A DNA stretch of 62,463 nucleotides from an uncultured Eubacteriales bacterium (GTDB lineage: Bacteria; Bacillota; Clostridia; Peptostreptococcales; Anaerovoracaceae): NCBI GenBank assembly GCA_902795265.1, contig CADBKM010000001.1:92456-154918 (forward strand), written 5' to 3'. The position numbers and the translations under genes were made by a program. A model generated the notes under the pieces. That model saw only the letters and a program-made list of their open reading frames with translations. It was not told the DNA's origin and did no database searches. Numbering within the stretch: the stretch's first letter is position 1; the number at the start of each line of letters is the position of its first letter. Below are positions 17,953 to 26,517 of the stretch, piece by piece.

Positions 17953-18013
17953 TTAAATACAAATTGTACACTTCACTATAATATGTGCTAATATTAAATG
18001 GGAGGATATTGAT

Positions 18014-20218
18014 ATGAACAGACCTGAACTTCTGTCACCTGTGGGAGGCAAGGCACACCTCATAGCCGCTGTCAACAACGGAGCTGACGCGGTCTACATG
18101 GGAGGAATGGCTTTCAACGCCAGGATCTTCGCAGATAATTTCAGCGACGAAGAGCTTCCTGACGCTATCAACTATGCCCACTCACACGGAGTAAAAGTGT
18201 ACATGACGATCAACACCCTCATAGCAGATCACGAACTGGCGAGGGCGTTTGACTATTGCAATTATATCTACGGACTCGGAGTCGACGGCGTCATAGTGCA
18301 GGATATGGGCCTGGCAAGGCTGCTGCACCTCTATCTGCCCGATCTGCCGCTGCATCTGTCAACGCAGGGAACTCTCTACAATAAAGGAGGAGCTCTGGCT
18401 GCGGCGAAGGCTGGCTTCTGCAGGGTCGTTCCGGCAAGAGAGCTTTCACTCGAAGAAATAAAGGATCTGACGGCTTACTGCAGCACTCTCGATCCACAGG
18501 TCGATGTGGAAGTGTTCGTCCACGGCGCGCTGTGCATGTGCTACTCAGGGCAGTGCCAGATGAGCAGGGTGCTTGGCGGCGGAAGCGGACGCACCGGCAA
18601 CCGCGGAACCTGCGCCCAGCCGTGCAGGCAGGCGTACAGAGGCGACGACGGCGAGGTGTATTACGCTCTGAGCCCTAAAGACCTTTGCCTTATAGAACAC
18701 ATTCCGGAGCTCGTCATGTCGGGCGCTGCCTCGTTCAAGATAGAAGGACGCATGAAGACTCCTGAGTACGTTGCGGTCGTCACACGCATATACCGCAAGT
18801 ATATAGATCTGTTTGAAAAGCTCGTACTTGAGCACGGGCCTGAAAAGGCTGCTGAGCTTTATAAGGTCGCAGAGGGCGACATGCTTGAGCTCAGACAGAT
18901 TTTCAACCGCGGAGACTTCACCGAAGGCTACCTGTACGGAAATCCGGGAGAAAATCTTCTTTCCGGAGTAAGCCCAAAGAACCAGGGGCTCCATATAGGC
19001 AGGGTCATCGCCGTGATAGACAGCGAAGGCAAGGTAAGCGAAAAGGACGAGAAGGCTGCTGCCAGAGGAGCTCTCAGGCGCGGGAGAGAACTTGTATGCA
19101 TAGAGCTCGCTCCTTCGGCCGGCAAACAGGGCATAAGCCTTGACAGCGGCGACGGCATTGAGTTCATAAGCGAGGACTCCGATTATCTGGTAAGCTCACC
19201 GGCAGGCGGAGTAGTCACTTATGTGAAAGATATTGGTCATGGCTGTGTGCTGGCGGGTGATTTCGAAAGAGGAGCGCTCACCGGCGACACTGTCCGCAAG
19301 GTGACCGACAAAAAACTCCTCGAAGAAGCGCTCGATGTACCTGAAAAGAAGCTGCCTGTCACTATGGCATTCACAGCACGCGCGGGCCAGTATCCGAGCC
19401 TCGTAATGACAGATGTGAAGATGGGCACCAGCGTAGAGATAAGCGCGGATCATCTGGTCGAGTACGCTCATAAGGCAGCTACTGACAGAGAGCGCATAGA
19501 GTCATCGCTGAACAGACTGGGCGACACCGTATACACTGCGGGCCTTACAGGGATCGATGTTCAGATAGACGAGGGAATAATGATGCCTCTCTCTGTGGTC
19601 AACAGAATGAGAAGAGAAGCGTCAGACGAACTCATGAAGCAGCGCAGAGAAGCTGTTACGGCGAACAGAAGGCCTGCACTGAGCCGTGAAGAAATCATGG
19701 AGATACGCGACAGGGAGCAGCTCGGCAAAAGAGCCATGACCTCAGACGAGTGGCAGTATGCAGTCAACAAAAGCGGCATAAGGCCTGTGGCTCTCGAGAA
19801 ATTCATGGCATCTGAAGAAGCAAGGCTCAGACCGGGATCGGTACCTTATATAATAAATGTTTCAAAGGGCAGACTAGACAGCTATATTGAAGAGAACTTT
19901 GACGAGATAGCTGAAGCCTGCAGGGAGAGCGGCATTCTCTGCGGAAATGCGGGCTGGATAGAAAGATTCAGGGATGCCGGTGTGAAGGTCTACGGCGACT
20001 ATGGCCTGAATGTTTACAACTGCCAGGCGAAACTCGCATATGAAGAAATGGGCGCTGAGATATACATGCCGTCGCATGAGACCGGTGTTTCGGACGAGAG
20101 AGGGATCCCTCTCATGATCACTGAACACCCTGTAGATGAGAAAAAACTGACCGACCGTAAGGGCGGCACTCACCGCATAGTACTTGCTCCGTCGGGAGAC
20201 AAGACGCTGATCTATTAA
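18014..20218 (+). CDS. Peptidase U32 family protein (DUF3656-containing)
   Basis: 734 residues. N-terminal U32 domain: ELLSPVGGKAHLIAAVNNGADAVYMGG at the start, HLSTQGTLYNKGG, and the cysteine-rich block VHGALCMCYSGQCQMSR...GNRGTCAQPCRQAYR, which in the family binds an Fe-S cluster. The C-terminal half corresponds to the DUF3656/collagenase-like region. U32 proteins were first described as collagenases, but characterised relatives (RlhA, TrhP, UbiU/V) are prephenate- or Fe-S-dependent hydroxylases of RNA or quinones, so an RNA-modification role is as likely as proteolysis. Start after GGGAGGATATTG. Confidence 0.9.
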   Translation: MNRPELLSPVGGKAHLIAAVNNGADAVYMGGMAFNARIFADNFSDEELPDAINYAHSHGVKVYMTINTLIADHELARAFDYCNYIYGLGVDGVIVQDMGLARLLHLYLPDLPLHLSTQGTLYNKGGALAAAKAGFCRVVPARELSLEEIKDLTAYCSTLDPQVDVEVFVHGALCMCYSGQCQMSRVLGGGSGRTGNRGTCAQPCRQAYRGDDGEVYYALSPKDLCLIEHIPELVMSGAASFKIEGRMKTPEYVAVVTRIYRKYIDLFEKLVLEHGPEKAAELYKVAEGDMLELRQIFNRGDFTEGYLYGNPGENLLSGVSPKNQGLHIGRVIAVIDSEGKVSEKDEKAAARGALRRGRELVCIELAPSAGKQGISLDSGDGIEFISEDSDYLVSSPAGGVVTYVKDIGHGCVLAGDFERGALTGDTVRKVTDKKLLEEALDVPEKKLPVTMAFTARAGQYPSLVMTDVKMGTSVEISADHLVEYAHKAATDRERIESSLNRLGDTVYTAGLTGIDVQIDEGIMMPLSVVNRMRREASDELMKQRREAVTANRRPALSREEIMEIRDREQLGKRAMTSDEWQYAVNKSGIRPVALEKFMASEEARLRPGSVPYIINVSKGRLDSYIEENFDEIAEACRESGILCGNAGWIERFRDAGVKVYGDYGLNVYNCQAKLAYEEMGAEIYMPSHETGVSDERGIPLMITEHPVDEKKLTDRKGGTHRIVLAPSGDKTLIY

Positions 20219-20254
20219 AACCACAGAGTATAGATTAGCAGCTGTGATGTGTAG

Positions 20255-20260
20255 TATAAT
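20255..20260 (+). promoter_or_regulatory. -10 box for the STAS operon
   Basis: A consensus TATAAT lies 72 bases ahead of the STAS gene start. No good vegetative -35 box is seen 16-18 bases upstream (TAGATT region), so an activator or alternative sigma factor may be involved. Confidence 0.4.
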
Positions 20261-20331
20261 GTATTGGATAATTGTTATGCTTCCGCGGGCATTGCATCCG
20301 GCGGAGACAGGTAAAAAAAGGAGGCACTCAA

Positions 20332-20631
20332 TTGCTTGAAATCAGTAACAAACTTGAAGGATCAAAACTCGAATTCAAACTGAATGGAAGACTTGATACC
20401 ATCACCGCTCCTCAGCTCGAAGAGGAAATCAAAGATAATATCGGCGGCGTAAGCGAGCTCGTGTTCGACTTCAGCGACCTGTCTTATATTTCAAGTGCCG
20501 GACTCCGTGTGCTTCTGTCCGCGCAGAAGACCATGAATCAGAACGGCAGCATGGTTGTAAGGAACGTATCTGAAGCAATACAGGAGATCTTTGACGTAAC
20601 GGGTTTCTCGGATATTCTGACTATAGAGTAG
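20332..20631 (+). CDS. STAS-domain anti-sigma factor antagonist
   Basis: 99 residues, a single STAS domain of the SpoIIAA/RsbV type. In known partner-switching systems the unphosphorylated form binds an anti-sigma kinase and frees its target. The phosphorylatable serine region is DLSYISSAGLRVLL (about residues 47-60), and the fold ends with IQEIFDVTGFSDIL. The best start is the TTG at 20332, placed 9 bases after AAAAGGAGG; longer in-frame versions read through the promoter. The neighbouring gene carries a fused STAS, kinase and HATPase, so the two probably form one signalling module. Confidence 0.92.
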   Translation: MLEISNKLEGSKLEFKLNGRLDTITAPQLEEEIKDNIGGVSELVFDFSDLSYISSAGLRVLLSAQKTMNQNGSMVVRNVSEAIQEIFDVTGFSDILTIE

Positions 20632-20647
20632 GATTTACAAGCATAAC

Positions 20648-22252
20648 ATGACTATTCAATGGGATAACAATATCATAGAGGTGAAGCTTGAGGGACGCAT
20701 AGATTCCGGCAATGCTGCATCCATTGAAAAAGAGATCAATGATGCCATGGACGGAAAGACGGTTTCCTCAATCGTGATCGATGCGGAAGGCCTCGAATAT
20801 ATTTCGAGTGCCGGACTCAGAATAATATTGCGCCTCAGAAAAGCTCATCCTGATCTCAGCATCATAAACACCCACTCAGATGTTTATGAAATATTCGAGA
20901 TGACCGGATTCACCGAAATGATGAAGGTCGATAAGGCATACCGCAAGGTATCGGTCGAGGGGTGCGAAGAGATCGGCCGCGGAGCCAACGGAAGGATCTA
21001 CCGCATCGACAAAGATAACGTTGTTAAGATCTACAACAATCCTGATGCCCTTGAGGATATCCTTCATGAGCGTGAGGTCGCCAGACTTGCGCTTATACTG
21101 GGGATCCCGACAGCTATCTCTTACGATGTAGTAAAGGTAGGAGACAGATACGGATCGGTTTTCGAGCTTCTTAACGCCAAATCGTTCTCAAAGATACTCC
21201 AGACAGAACCATCAAAGCTCGAGTGGTGCGTCGATGAGTATGTTGAGATGCTGAAAAAGATCCACAGCACAGAGGTCCCTGCAGGCAAACTGCCGGATAT
21301 GAGAGAGACCGTGATATCGTGGGCGAAGTTCATGCAGGATCATCTTCCTGAAGAGTCAGCTAAAAAGCTTATGGCTCTGGTAGAGGCTGTACCTCACGAT
21401 GATCATATGATCCACGGCGATTACCACACAAAGAACCTCGAACTTCAGGATGACGAAGTTCTTCTGATCGACATGGATACTCTTGCCGTTGGCCATCCGA
21501 TATTTGAACTCGGTTCGATATTCAACGCGTATATCGGTTTCTCTGAACTCGACAGCGAGATCATAAAGAAATTCCAGGGCATCGACAGCGAAACAGCTGC
21601 GAAGTTCTGGCACATGACACTTGAGAAATACCTCGGCACAACAGATGAAGAGGTAATAAGAAGTGTAGAAGATAAAGCACGTATTATTGGCTATACCAGA
21701 CTTATCAGAAGGTCTATAAGACGCGGCGGGCTCGAAGATGACGCAAGACGCGCCGAGATAGAGCACTGGAAGGCTGAGCTGATAGATTTGCTCGAAAGGA
21801 CGGATACACTTATGTTCGATAATCGCCCTGAAAAACAGCAGAGCGGAAAAGAACTAGACATAGAAGCCGTTGAAGAAAATCTCAGTCAGGTAATGGCTTT
21901 TGTAGACGGTCAGCTTGAGGCTGCCGGTTGTTCGCTCAAAGCACAAATGCAGATCGATGTTGCCGTAGAGGAGATATTCGTAAACATATGCAAGTACGCA
22001 TATTCTCCGGGCAAGGGCAGGACTTTAGTGCGTGTAGAGGTTACTGACGAGCCTGTAAGCGTCAAGATAACCTTCATCGATCACGGAAAGCCTTACGATC
22101 CGCTGAAGAAAGACGACCCTGACGTAACACTCGATGCATCTGAGAGGCCGATCGGCGGACTTGGTATTTTCCTGGTCAAACAGACCATGGATGCGGTCGA
22201 ATACGAATACAAGAACGGCAGCAATATACTGACTCTTGTCAAGAGTATCTGA
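20648..22252 (+). CDS. STAS - APH-like kinase - HATPase (RsbW-type) fusion protein
   Basis: 534-residue three-part signalling protein. Residues 1-97: STAS domain with YISSAGL at 51-57. Residues about 103-385: kinase of the aminoglycoside-phosphotransferase fold, with glycine-rich loop GRGANGRIY (110-118), lysine in VVKIY (127), catalytic HGDYHTKN (256-263) and metal-binding IDMD (274-277); this resembles the TIGR02172-type kinases. Residues about 400-534: GHKL ATPase of the anti-sigma kinase type with N-box EEIFVNICKYAY (441-452), G1 box DHGKPYD (478-484) and G2 box GGLGIFL (503-509). All motifs look intact. It follows the free STAS gene by 16 bases. Target sigma factor or process is unknown; no sigma factor gene lies nearby. 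Confidence 0.9.
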   Translation: MTIQWDNNIIEVKLEGRIDSGNAASIEKEINDAMDGKTVSSIVIDAEGLEYISSAGLRIILRLRKAHPDLSIINTHSDVYEIFEMTGFTEMMKVDKAYRKVSVEGCEEIGRGANGRIYRIDKDNVVKIYNNPDALEDILHEREVARLALILGIPTAISYDVVKVGDRYGSVFELLNAKSFSKILQTEPSKLEWCVDEYVEMLKKIHSTEVPAGKLPDMRETVISWAKFMQDHLPEESAKKLMALVEAVPHDDHMIHGDYHTKNLELQDDEVLLIDMDTLAVGHPIFELGSIFNAYIGFSELDSEIIKKFQGIDSETAAKFWHMTLEKYLGTTDEEVIRSVEDKARIIGYTRLIRRSIRRGGLEDDARRAEIEHWKAELIDLLERTDTLMFDNRPEKQQSGKELDIEAVEENLSQVMAFVDGQLEAAGCSLKAQMQIDVAVEEIFVNICKYAYSPGKGRTLVRVEVTDEPVSVKITFIDHGKPYDPLKKDDPDVTLDASERPIGGLGIFLVKQTMDAVEYEYKNGSNILTLVKSI

Positions 22253-22314
22253 TAAATACAGTTTGGCGCTAATGCTTAAACATCTCAATATATTTACTTA
22301 AAGGGGGTATCAAA

Positions 22315-22914
22315 ATGGCAGATGTTAAACTGATTGATAAAGTAAAAGAACTGCTCGACAGCAATGCAAGCGCTTCGATCAAGGAAGCAGCACGCAAATG
22401 GCTCGACGAAGCAGACGCAAAGTACGGGGATAAGTTTGATGAGCTCAAGGAAAAGGGCAGTGATGCATGGGACAAGCTCGGCGATATGGCTGAGAAATAT
22501 CAAGACAAGTCCATCGAGGCCAACGAAAAACTCGCTAAAGTAAGCGAAAAAGTATCCGAGGGCGCAGAGAAGTTCATGGATAAGGCTGCTCCTGTAGTAG
22601 ACGATCTGATGGATAAGGCTGCACCTATGGTAGGTGAGATCAAGAGCAAGGCAGCCCCTGTTATCGACAAGGTCGTAGAGAGCGATTTCATCAAGGCTCT
22701 GAAGGAAGGCATCTCATCAGTTGACGATGTTATTGAGACATTCAGCAAGCCTGAGATGAAAGAAAAAGTCGGCGAAGAAGCAGCAGCTCAGATCAAGGCT
22801 CATGCTGAGGCTATCAAGGCAGAGGGCAAAAAGTTCTGTGACTGCCCGGCATGCACACAGGCAAGGGCTATTCTCAGAGATCTTGGTGTAGATATTGAGG
22901 AGCCGGAAGCATAA
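22315..22914 (+). CDS. Protein with LEA-like 11-residue repeats and a C-terminal CxCxxC motif
   Basis: 199 residues, highly charged and helical. The ends resemble small clostridial proteins often mis-labelled Hsp90: an N-terminal helix with ARKWLDEAD, and a C-terminal HAEAIKAEGKKFCDCPACTQARAIL with Cys175, Cys177 and Cys180. Between them lies an insert of 11-residue repeats, clearest as DKAAPVVDDLM, DKAAPMVGEIK, SKAAPVIDKVV (89-121), with weaker copies from about 49. Such 11-mers form amphipathic helices in LEA and apolipoprotein-like proteins. No signal peptide or membrane span. Ribosome site TAAAGGGGG. It directly follows the STAS/kinase gene, so a stress-response link is plausible but unproved. 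Confidence 0.7.
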   Translation: MADVKLIDKVKELLDSNASASIKEAARKWLDEADAKYGDKFDELKEKGSDAWDKLGDMAEKYQDKSIEANEKLAKVSEKVSEGAEKFMDKAAPVVDDLMDKAAPMVGEIKSKAAPVIDKVVESDFIKALKEGISSVDDVIETFSKPEMKEKVGEEAAAQIKAHAEAIKAEGKKFCDCPACTQARAILRDLGVDIEEPEA

Positions 22915-22935
22915 GCAAACAGGCATATAGTGTTA

Positions 22936-22967
22936 TACGGCCTCCGCGTAAGCGGCGGCCGTATTTT
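22936..22967 (+). terminator. Terminator after the 11-mer-repeat gene
   Basis: Hairpin TACGGCC-T-CCGC / GCGG-C-GGCCGTA with GTAA loop, followed by TTTTAT. Confidence 0.8.
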
Positions 22968-22981
22968 ATAAGGAGGGTATA

Positions 22982-23050
22982 GTGGATTTCAAAGATTGCA
23001 ATATCCGTGCAGGGGTTGAAGCAAGTCATGCAGATGAGGTGAGCAGATGA
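22982..23050 (+). CDS. 22-codon leader ORF overlapping glycerate kinase start
   Basis: GTG start 6 bases after a strong AGGAGGGTAT site; reads MDFKDCNIRAGVEASHADEVSR and stops at TGA inside the glxK start codon (ATGA). It may provide translational coupling, or be the remnant of a longer gene. The glycerate kinase itself has only GAGGTGAG as ribosome site, located inside this ORF. No family recognised. Confidence 0.45.
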   Translation: MDFKDCNIRAGVEASHADEVSR

Positions 23051-24210
23051 AACTGATATTTGCAAGTGACTCTTTTAAAGGAACTCTGGGATCGGCTCAG
23101 ATAGCCGGGCTTCTGGGCAAAGCTGCCCGGTCTGTATTCGGAGATGTTGAGACTGCCGGTGTGGTGTTGGCTGACGGAGGTGAAGGGACTGCTGAAGCGG
23201 TGATAGCCTCTGCCGGTGCACGCGCGAAAAGCGTAACGGTACACGGTCCGTTTATGGATCCGGTCAAGGCTGAATATGCTGCTTTTGACGATGGAAGAGC
23301 TGTGATCGAAATGGCATCCGCCTCAGGGATAACTCTTGTGCCTGAAAGCAGGCTCGATCCCCTTGAGGCTACTTCGGTGGGCACAGGAGAGCTGCTTTTA
23401 GACGCGCTCAACAACGGAGCGCGCGACATATCTGTCGCTATAGGCGGGTCAGCTACAAATGACGGCGGCATGGGCTTTATGAAAGCTCTGGGAGCATGCT
23501 TTTATGATCGCAGCGGGGAGCCGCTCGAAGGCAGAGGCCGCGATCTCGGCAGGGTGGCTCGCATAGATCTCTCCGGCCTCGATAAGAGGCTTACAGATAC
23601 GAAGATCACTGTCATGTGTGATGTCGATAATCCTCTGACCGGTGAAAACGGAGCAACTTACACTTATGGTCCTCAGAAGGGAGCTTCGCCAGAAACTTTG
23701 AAAATCCTGGAAGCCGGTATGTGCAATTACAGAGATGCCATAAAGGATATTACAGGCATCAACTGTGATGAAGTGCCTGGCACAGGCGCGGCAGGCGGTA
23801 TAGGAGCCGCTCTTTATGCACTCCTTGGCGCTGAGCTCAAACCGGGGATCGACGTGGTGCTCGATCTGATCCGCTTCGACAAACTTATAGAAGGCGCTGA
23901 CCTTATCATTACCGGAGAGGGCAGAGCCGATTATCAGAGTGTGCACGGTAAAGCCATGCAGGGCGTCGGGCGCAGAGCCAGGGAAAAGGGCGTGCCTGTT
24001 GCAGCGATAGTCGGAGGCCTTGGGGACGGCTGGCAGGGACTGCTGAACTGTGGTATCTGCGAAGTTGTGCCGCTCGTAAAGGGAGATGTGACAGTAGAAG
24101 ACGCGATGACCAGGCCGGAGGAAGTCTACTACGAAGCTGCTCTCGAATTTTTCAGCCGGCTCAAAGAAAAACGCAGTAATGATCCTGAAGGAAAGTTTTA
24201 CTGGACATAA
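23047..24210 (+). CDS. Glycerate kinase (type I, GlxK/GarK family)
   Basis: 387 residues. It phosphorylates D-glycerate, to 2- or 3-phosphoglycerate depending on subgroup, feeding it into glycolysis. Hallmarks: FASDSFKGTLGSAQIA at the N-terminus, VVLADGGEGTAEA, IAIGGSATNDGGMGF-like block (VAIGGSATNDGGMGF at about 133-147), GENGATYTYGPQKGA, GTGAAGGIGAALYALLGAELKPGI and the late ITGEGRADYQSVHGKA. Length is normal. It stands alone as a metabolic gene. Translation is probably coupled to the 22-codon leader. The promoter of queT lies in its last codons. Confidence 0.94.
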   Translation: MKLIFASDSFKGTLGSAQIAGLLGKAARSVFGDVETAGVVLADGGEGTAEAVIASAGARAKSVTVHGPFMDPVKAEYAAFDDGRAVIEMASASGITLVPESRLDPLEATSVGTGELLLDALNNGARDISVAIGGSATNDGGMGFMKALGACFYDRSGEPLEGRGRDLGRVARIDLSGLDKRLTDTKITVMCDVDNPLTGENGATYTYGPQKGASPETLKILEAGMCNYRDAIKDITGINCDEVPGTGAAGGIGAALYALLGAELKPGIDVVLDLIRFDKLIEGADLIITGEGRADYQSVHGKAMQGVGRRAREKGVPVAAIVGGLGDGWQGLLNCGICEVVPLVKGDVTVEDAMTRPEEVYYEAALEFFSRLKEKRSNDPEGKFYWT

Positions 24211-24230
24211 TCAGGTGCTTACTGTAAAAT
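24202..24230 (+). promoter_or_regulatory. Promoter for the queT leader
   Basis: -35 TGGACA (24202-24207), exactly 17 bases, -10 TAAAAT (24225-24230); each box differs from consensus by one base. Transcription would start near 24237, giving a leader of about 85 bases ahead of queT. Confidence 0.65.
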
Positions 24231-24261
24231 CATGCGCGGACGGCCGCATCAAATGCCGTCT

Positions 24262-24312
24262 GAAGCAGTTCGGGTCCGATATCCTGCTTCTAAAATACTA
24301 AAACCAAAGGAG
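24262..24312 (+). promoter_or_regulatory. Possible preQ1-I-like riboswitch in the queT leader
   Basis: A 7-bp stem GAAGCAG / CTGCTTC (24262-24268, 24284-24290) has a 15-base loop starting TTC, and is followed by an A-rich tail TAAAATACTAAAACC that runs into the AAAGGAG ribosome site. PreQ1-I aptamers have this plan: short stem, UUC at the start of the loop, and an A-rich tail pairing back to the loop. Here loop GGU could pair with tail ACC. Queuosine-precursor transporters such as QueT are common preQ1 targets. The tail overlaps the ribosome site, suggesting translational control. The exact consensus could not be confirmed. Confidence 0.5.
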
Positions 24313-24322
24313 AAACAATTAA

Positions 24323-24826
24323 ATGAAGAACACAGATCCAAAAGTTACCTGGATCACGCATGGCGCTGCTATCGCGGCTCTTTACGTGGTCCTCACACTG
24401 GTTTTTGCGCCGATATCATTCGGCCCGGTGCAGGTAAGAATAGCAGAAGCGCTCTGCATTCTGCCGATGTTCACACCTGCTGCGATTCCGGGACTGTTCA
24501 TCGGATGCCTTATCGCTAACTTCATCGGCGGAGGTATCATCCTCGACGTGATATTCGGCAGCCTGGCTACACTGATCGGCGCTGTACTCGGATACATGCT
24601 CCGTTCAAACCGCTGGCTTGTTCCAATCCCGGCAGTAATCGCAAATGCGATCATCGTGCCTTTAGTACTGAGGTTCGGATACGGAGTCGTAGATGTAGCC
24701 ATTCCTGTCCTGATGATACAGATACTGCTCGGTGAGATCGCCGGATGCTATGTACTCGGAGAACTCCTGGGAACGGCACTCCTCAAGCGCGGAATCATCT
24801 TCAGATCTGCAGCCAAAGAAGCATAA
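24323..24826 (+). CDS. queT: QueT family queuosine-precursor transporter
   Basis: 167 residues, five or six membrane spans, COG4708/DUF988 family, the predicted S component (substrate-specific subunit) for ECF uptake of queuosine precursors such as preQ1. Typical features are an N-terminal ALYVVLTLVFAPISFGPVQVRIAEALCILP block and GCLIANFIGGGIILDVIFGSLATL. Ribosome site AAAGGAG, 9 bases ahead of the ATG. It has its own promoter inside glxK and a structured leader. The energising ECF ATPases are not in this window. Confidence 0.93.
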   Translation: MKNTDPKVTWITHGAAIAALYVVLTLVFAPISFGPVQVRIAEALCILPMFTPAAIPGLFIGCLIANFIGGGIILDVIFGSLATLIGAVLGYMLRSNRWLVPIPAVIANAIIVPLVLRFGYGVVDVAIPVLMIQILLGEIAGCYVLGELLGTALLKRGIIFRSAAKEA

Positions 24827-24847
24827 GCTTACTATAAAACGACACTT

Positions 24848-24892
24848 AAAATGGTCCGCTCCGGAGTTTAATACCGGATACGGACCATTTTT
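24848..24892. terminator. Bidirectional terminator between queT and the GPH symporter
   Basis: AAAATGGTCCG-CTCCGG / CCGGAT-a-CGGACCATTTTT hairpin between convergent genes, with A run on one side and T run on the other. Confidence 0.88.
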
Positions 24893-24906
24893 AGTGCAAT
24901 ACCTGG

Positions 24907-26415
24907 TTACTTTACCTTTGAAGCCAGCTCATTAACGATGCGGTCGTATTCATCTTCGTCGAGAATGTAATGCTTTTTATACAGAAGGTAAGCACCGAGC
25001 ATCATCAGCAGAGGTATGAAACACATAACGAGAAGTATGCCGTGGCTCTGACTGCTGCTTACCGAAGCGATAACGCTGTCGATCTGAGCCAGTTTTTCCG
25101 CCTCTGTTATGCTGCCCATGTTGGCGGCCTGCTCGAGCGAGCTTATCTGGTTCGTGTATTTCGTGACTCCGAAGATCAGATATGAAACCGTGGTCAGCAG
25201 CACGCACAGAGCGCTTCCGAACTTTGTGAAGAACGGTCTGATCGAAGCTATGATGGCTTCGTCTCTGGTACCGTTTTTATACTCGTTGTATTCTACCGTG
25301 TTGATGATGGACAGCATCATTATGACGTAATAGCAGTTCATTCCGAGCTGAGCCAGCATGTATCCTACCGTAGTTATCCAGAACGAAGGCATCTCGGCCG
25401 GCATGAAGAGCCCGGCTGCCAGCATCATTGCAAATCCGACTGTCATGATGAGACCGAATCCCTTCATCAGGCTCTTTCTGGTCCATTTTGATGACAGCCA
25501 TGGATAGGCTATGAGCAGTATGCCCGAAGCTGACAGGCCGATGGTCGAGAACAGCGAGTACAGACCGCCTTTATAGCCGTAAGTAAAGTAAATGTATGTC
25601 GAGCCTATTCCTCCGACTATGAGGTCTGCTCCTATCTGATGAAGCAGGAATATAAGACACATCCATGACAGCTGATCGTTGCTTGTGATGGTGGAAAGGA
25701 TCTTTTTAAAACTTACCGGAGGAGGGGTGGTGTCCATATACGACCTGTCTTCTCTTACACCGAAGATGGTGAAGCAAAGGAAGAGAGGGGCAAGGATGCA
25801 GAATATGAGAGCTACCAGCCCGTAAGCCGTTTGGGCATTGCCGCCTATAGCGCCTGAACCGGTGGTGAACATCGGTATAAAGAGACCTGCAAGACCTCCG
25901 CCTATGCCTGCGGCAAGGTTGGTCATAGCTGTCAGCTTATCGCGCGTACTGCCTTCTTTGCTGAGCGAAGGGATCATGCCCCAGTATGAAATGTCGTGCA
26001 TCGTATAGGCTATGCTGTAAGCGAAATATATGATGCCGAAGAACCATATGAAAGCCCAACCCTCGAGCCTTACATTGAAAGCGAGATAAACGACAATGGA
26101 TGTACCGATGATGCCGATCACGAGCCATGGCTTGTATTTGCCCCAGCGTGTCCTTGTGCGCTCAATGATGTTTCCCATAAGAGGATCGTTAAGAGCGTCG
26201 AATACTCTTGCGCCTATCATTATGCCGGTGATAGCTACCAGCTGAGCCGGCGTCAGGTGGTGCGTAAAAAGCACATATACGAGAATGAAATTGGTGAACA
26301 GATTGTAGATCATGTCCCTGCCGAAAGTGCCGAGAGGGAAGAACCACAGATTTCGTTTTGCCTGTTTTTCGGAGATGCCTGACTTTGACACCTCAGCTGC
26401 TTTGTCTTTACCCAT
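24907..26415 (-). CDS. GPH family sugar:cation symporter (MFS)
   Basis: About 502 residues, 12 spans, glycoside-pentoside-hexuronide:cation symporter family (MelB/XylP-like). Family features: FFPLGTFGRDMIYNLF at the first span, DALNDPLMGNIIERTRTRWGKYKPW in the loop after the second, and the MHDISYWGMIPSL segment. The start at 26415 is chosen over one at 26454 because AAGGAGGG lies 7 bases ahead of it. A TATAAT box is present about 30 bases upstream on this strand. Substrate is unknown; a putative glycosidase gene starts divergently about 100 bases away, suggesting glycoside use. Confidence 0.9.
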   Translation of the reverse strand: MGKDKAAEVSKSGISEKQAKRNLWFFPLGTFGRDMIYNLFTNFILVYVLFTHHLTPAQLVAITGIMIGARVFDALNDPLMGNIIERTRTRWGKYKPWLVIGIIGTSIVVYLAFNVRLEGWAFIWFFGIIYFAYSIAYTMHDISYWGMIPSLSKEGSTRDKLTAMTNLAAGIGGGLAGLFIPMFTTGSGAIGGNAQTAYGLVALIFCILAPLFLCFTIFGVREDRSYMDTTPPPVSFKKILSTITSNDQLSWMCLIFLLHQIGADLIVGGIGSTYIYFTYGYKGGLYSLFSTIGLSASGILLIAYPWLSSKWTRKSLMKGFGLIMTVGFAMMLAAGLFMPAEMPSFWITTVGYMLAQLGMNCYYVIMMLSIINTVEYNEYKNGTRDEAIIASIRPFFTKFGSALCVLLTTVSYLIFGVTKYTNQISSLEQAANMGSITEAEKLAQIDSVIASVSSSQSHGILLVMCFIPLLMMLGAYLLYKKHYILDEDEYDRIVNELASKVK

Positions 26416-26517
26416 TTGTACCCTCCTTGAATAGTTGTTTAAATTATACAACATTCTTCAGGTTGAATATGCGGCAAAAATGATGTTTAATGAGCGTTGA
26501 AAGGTATCACATTAAGA

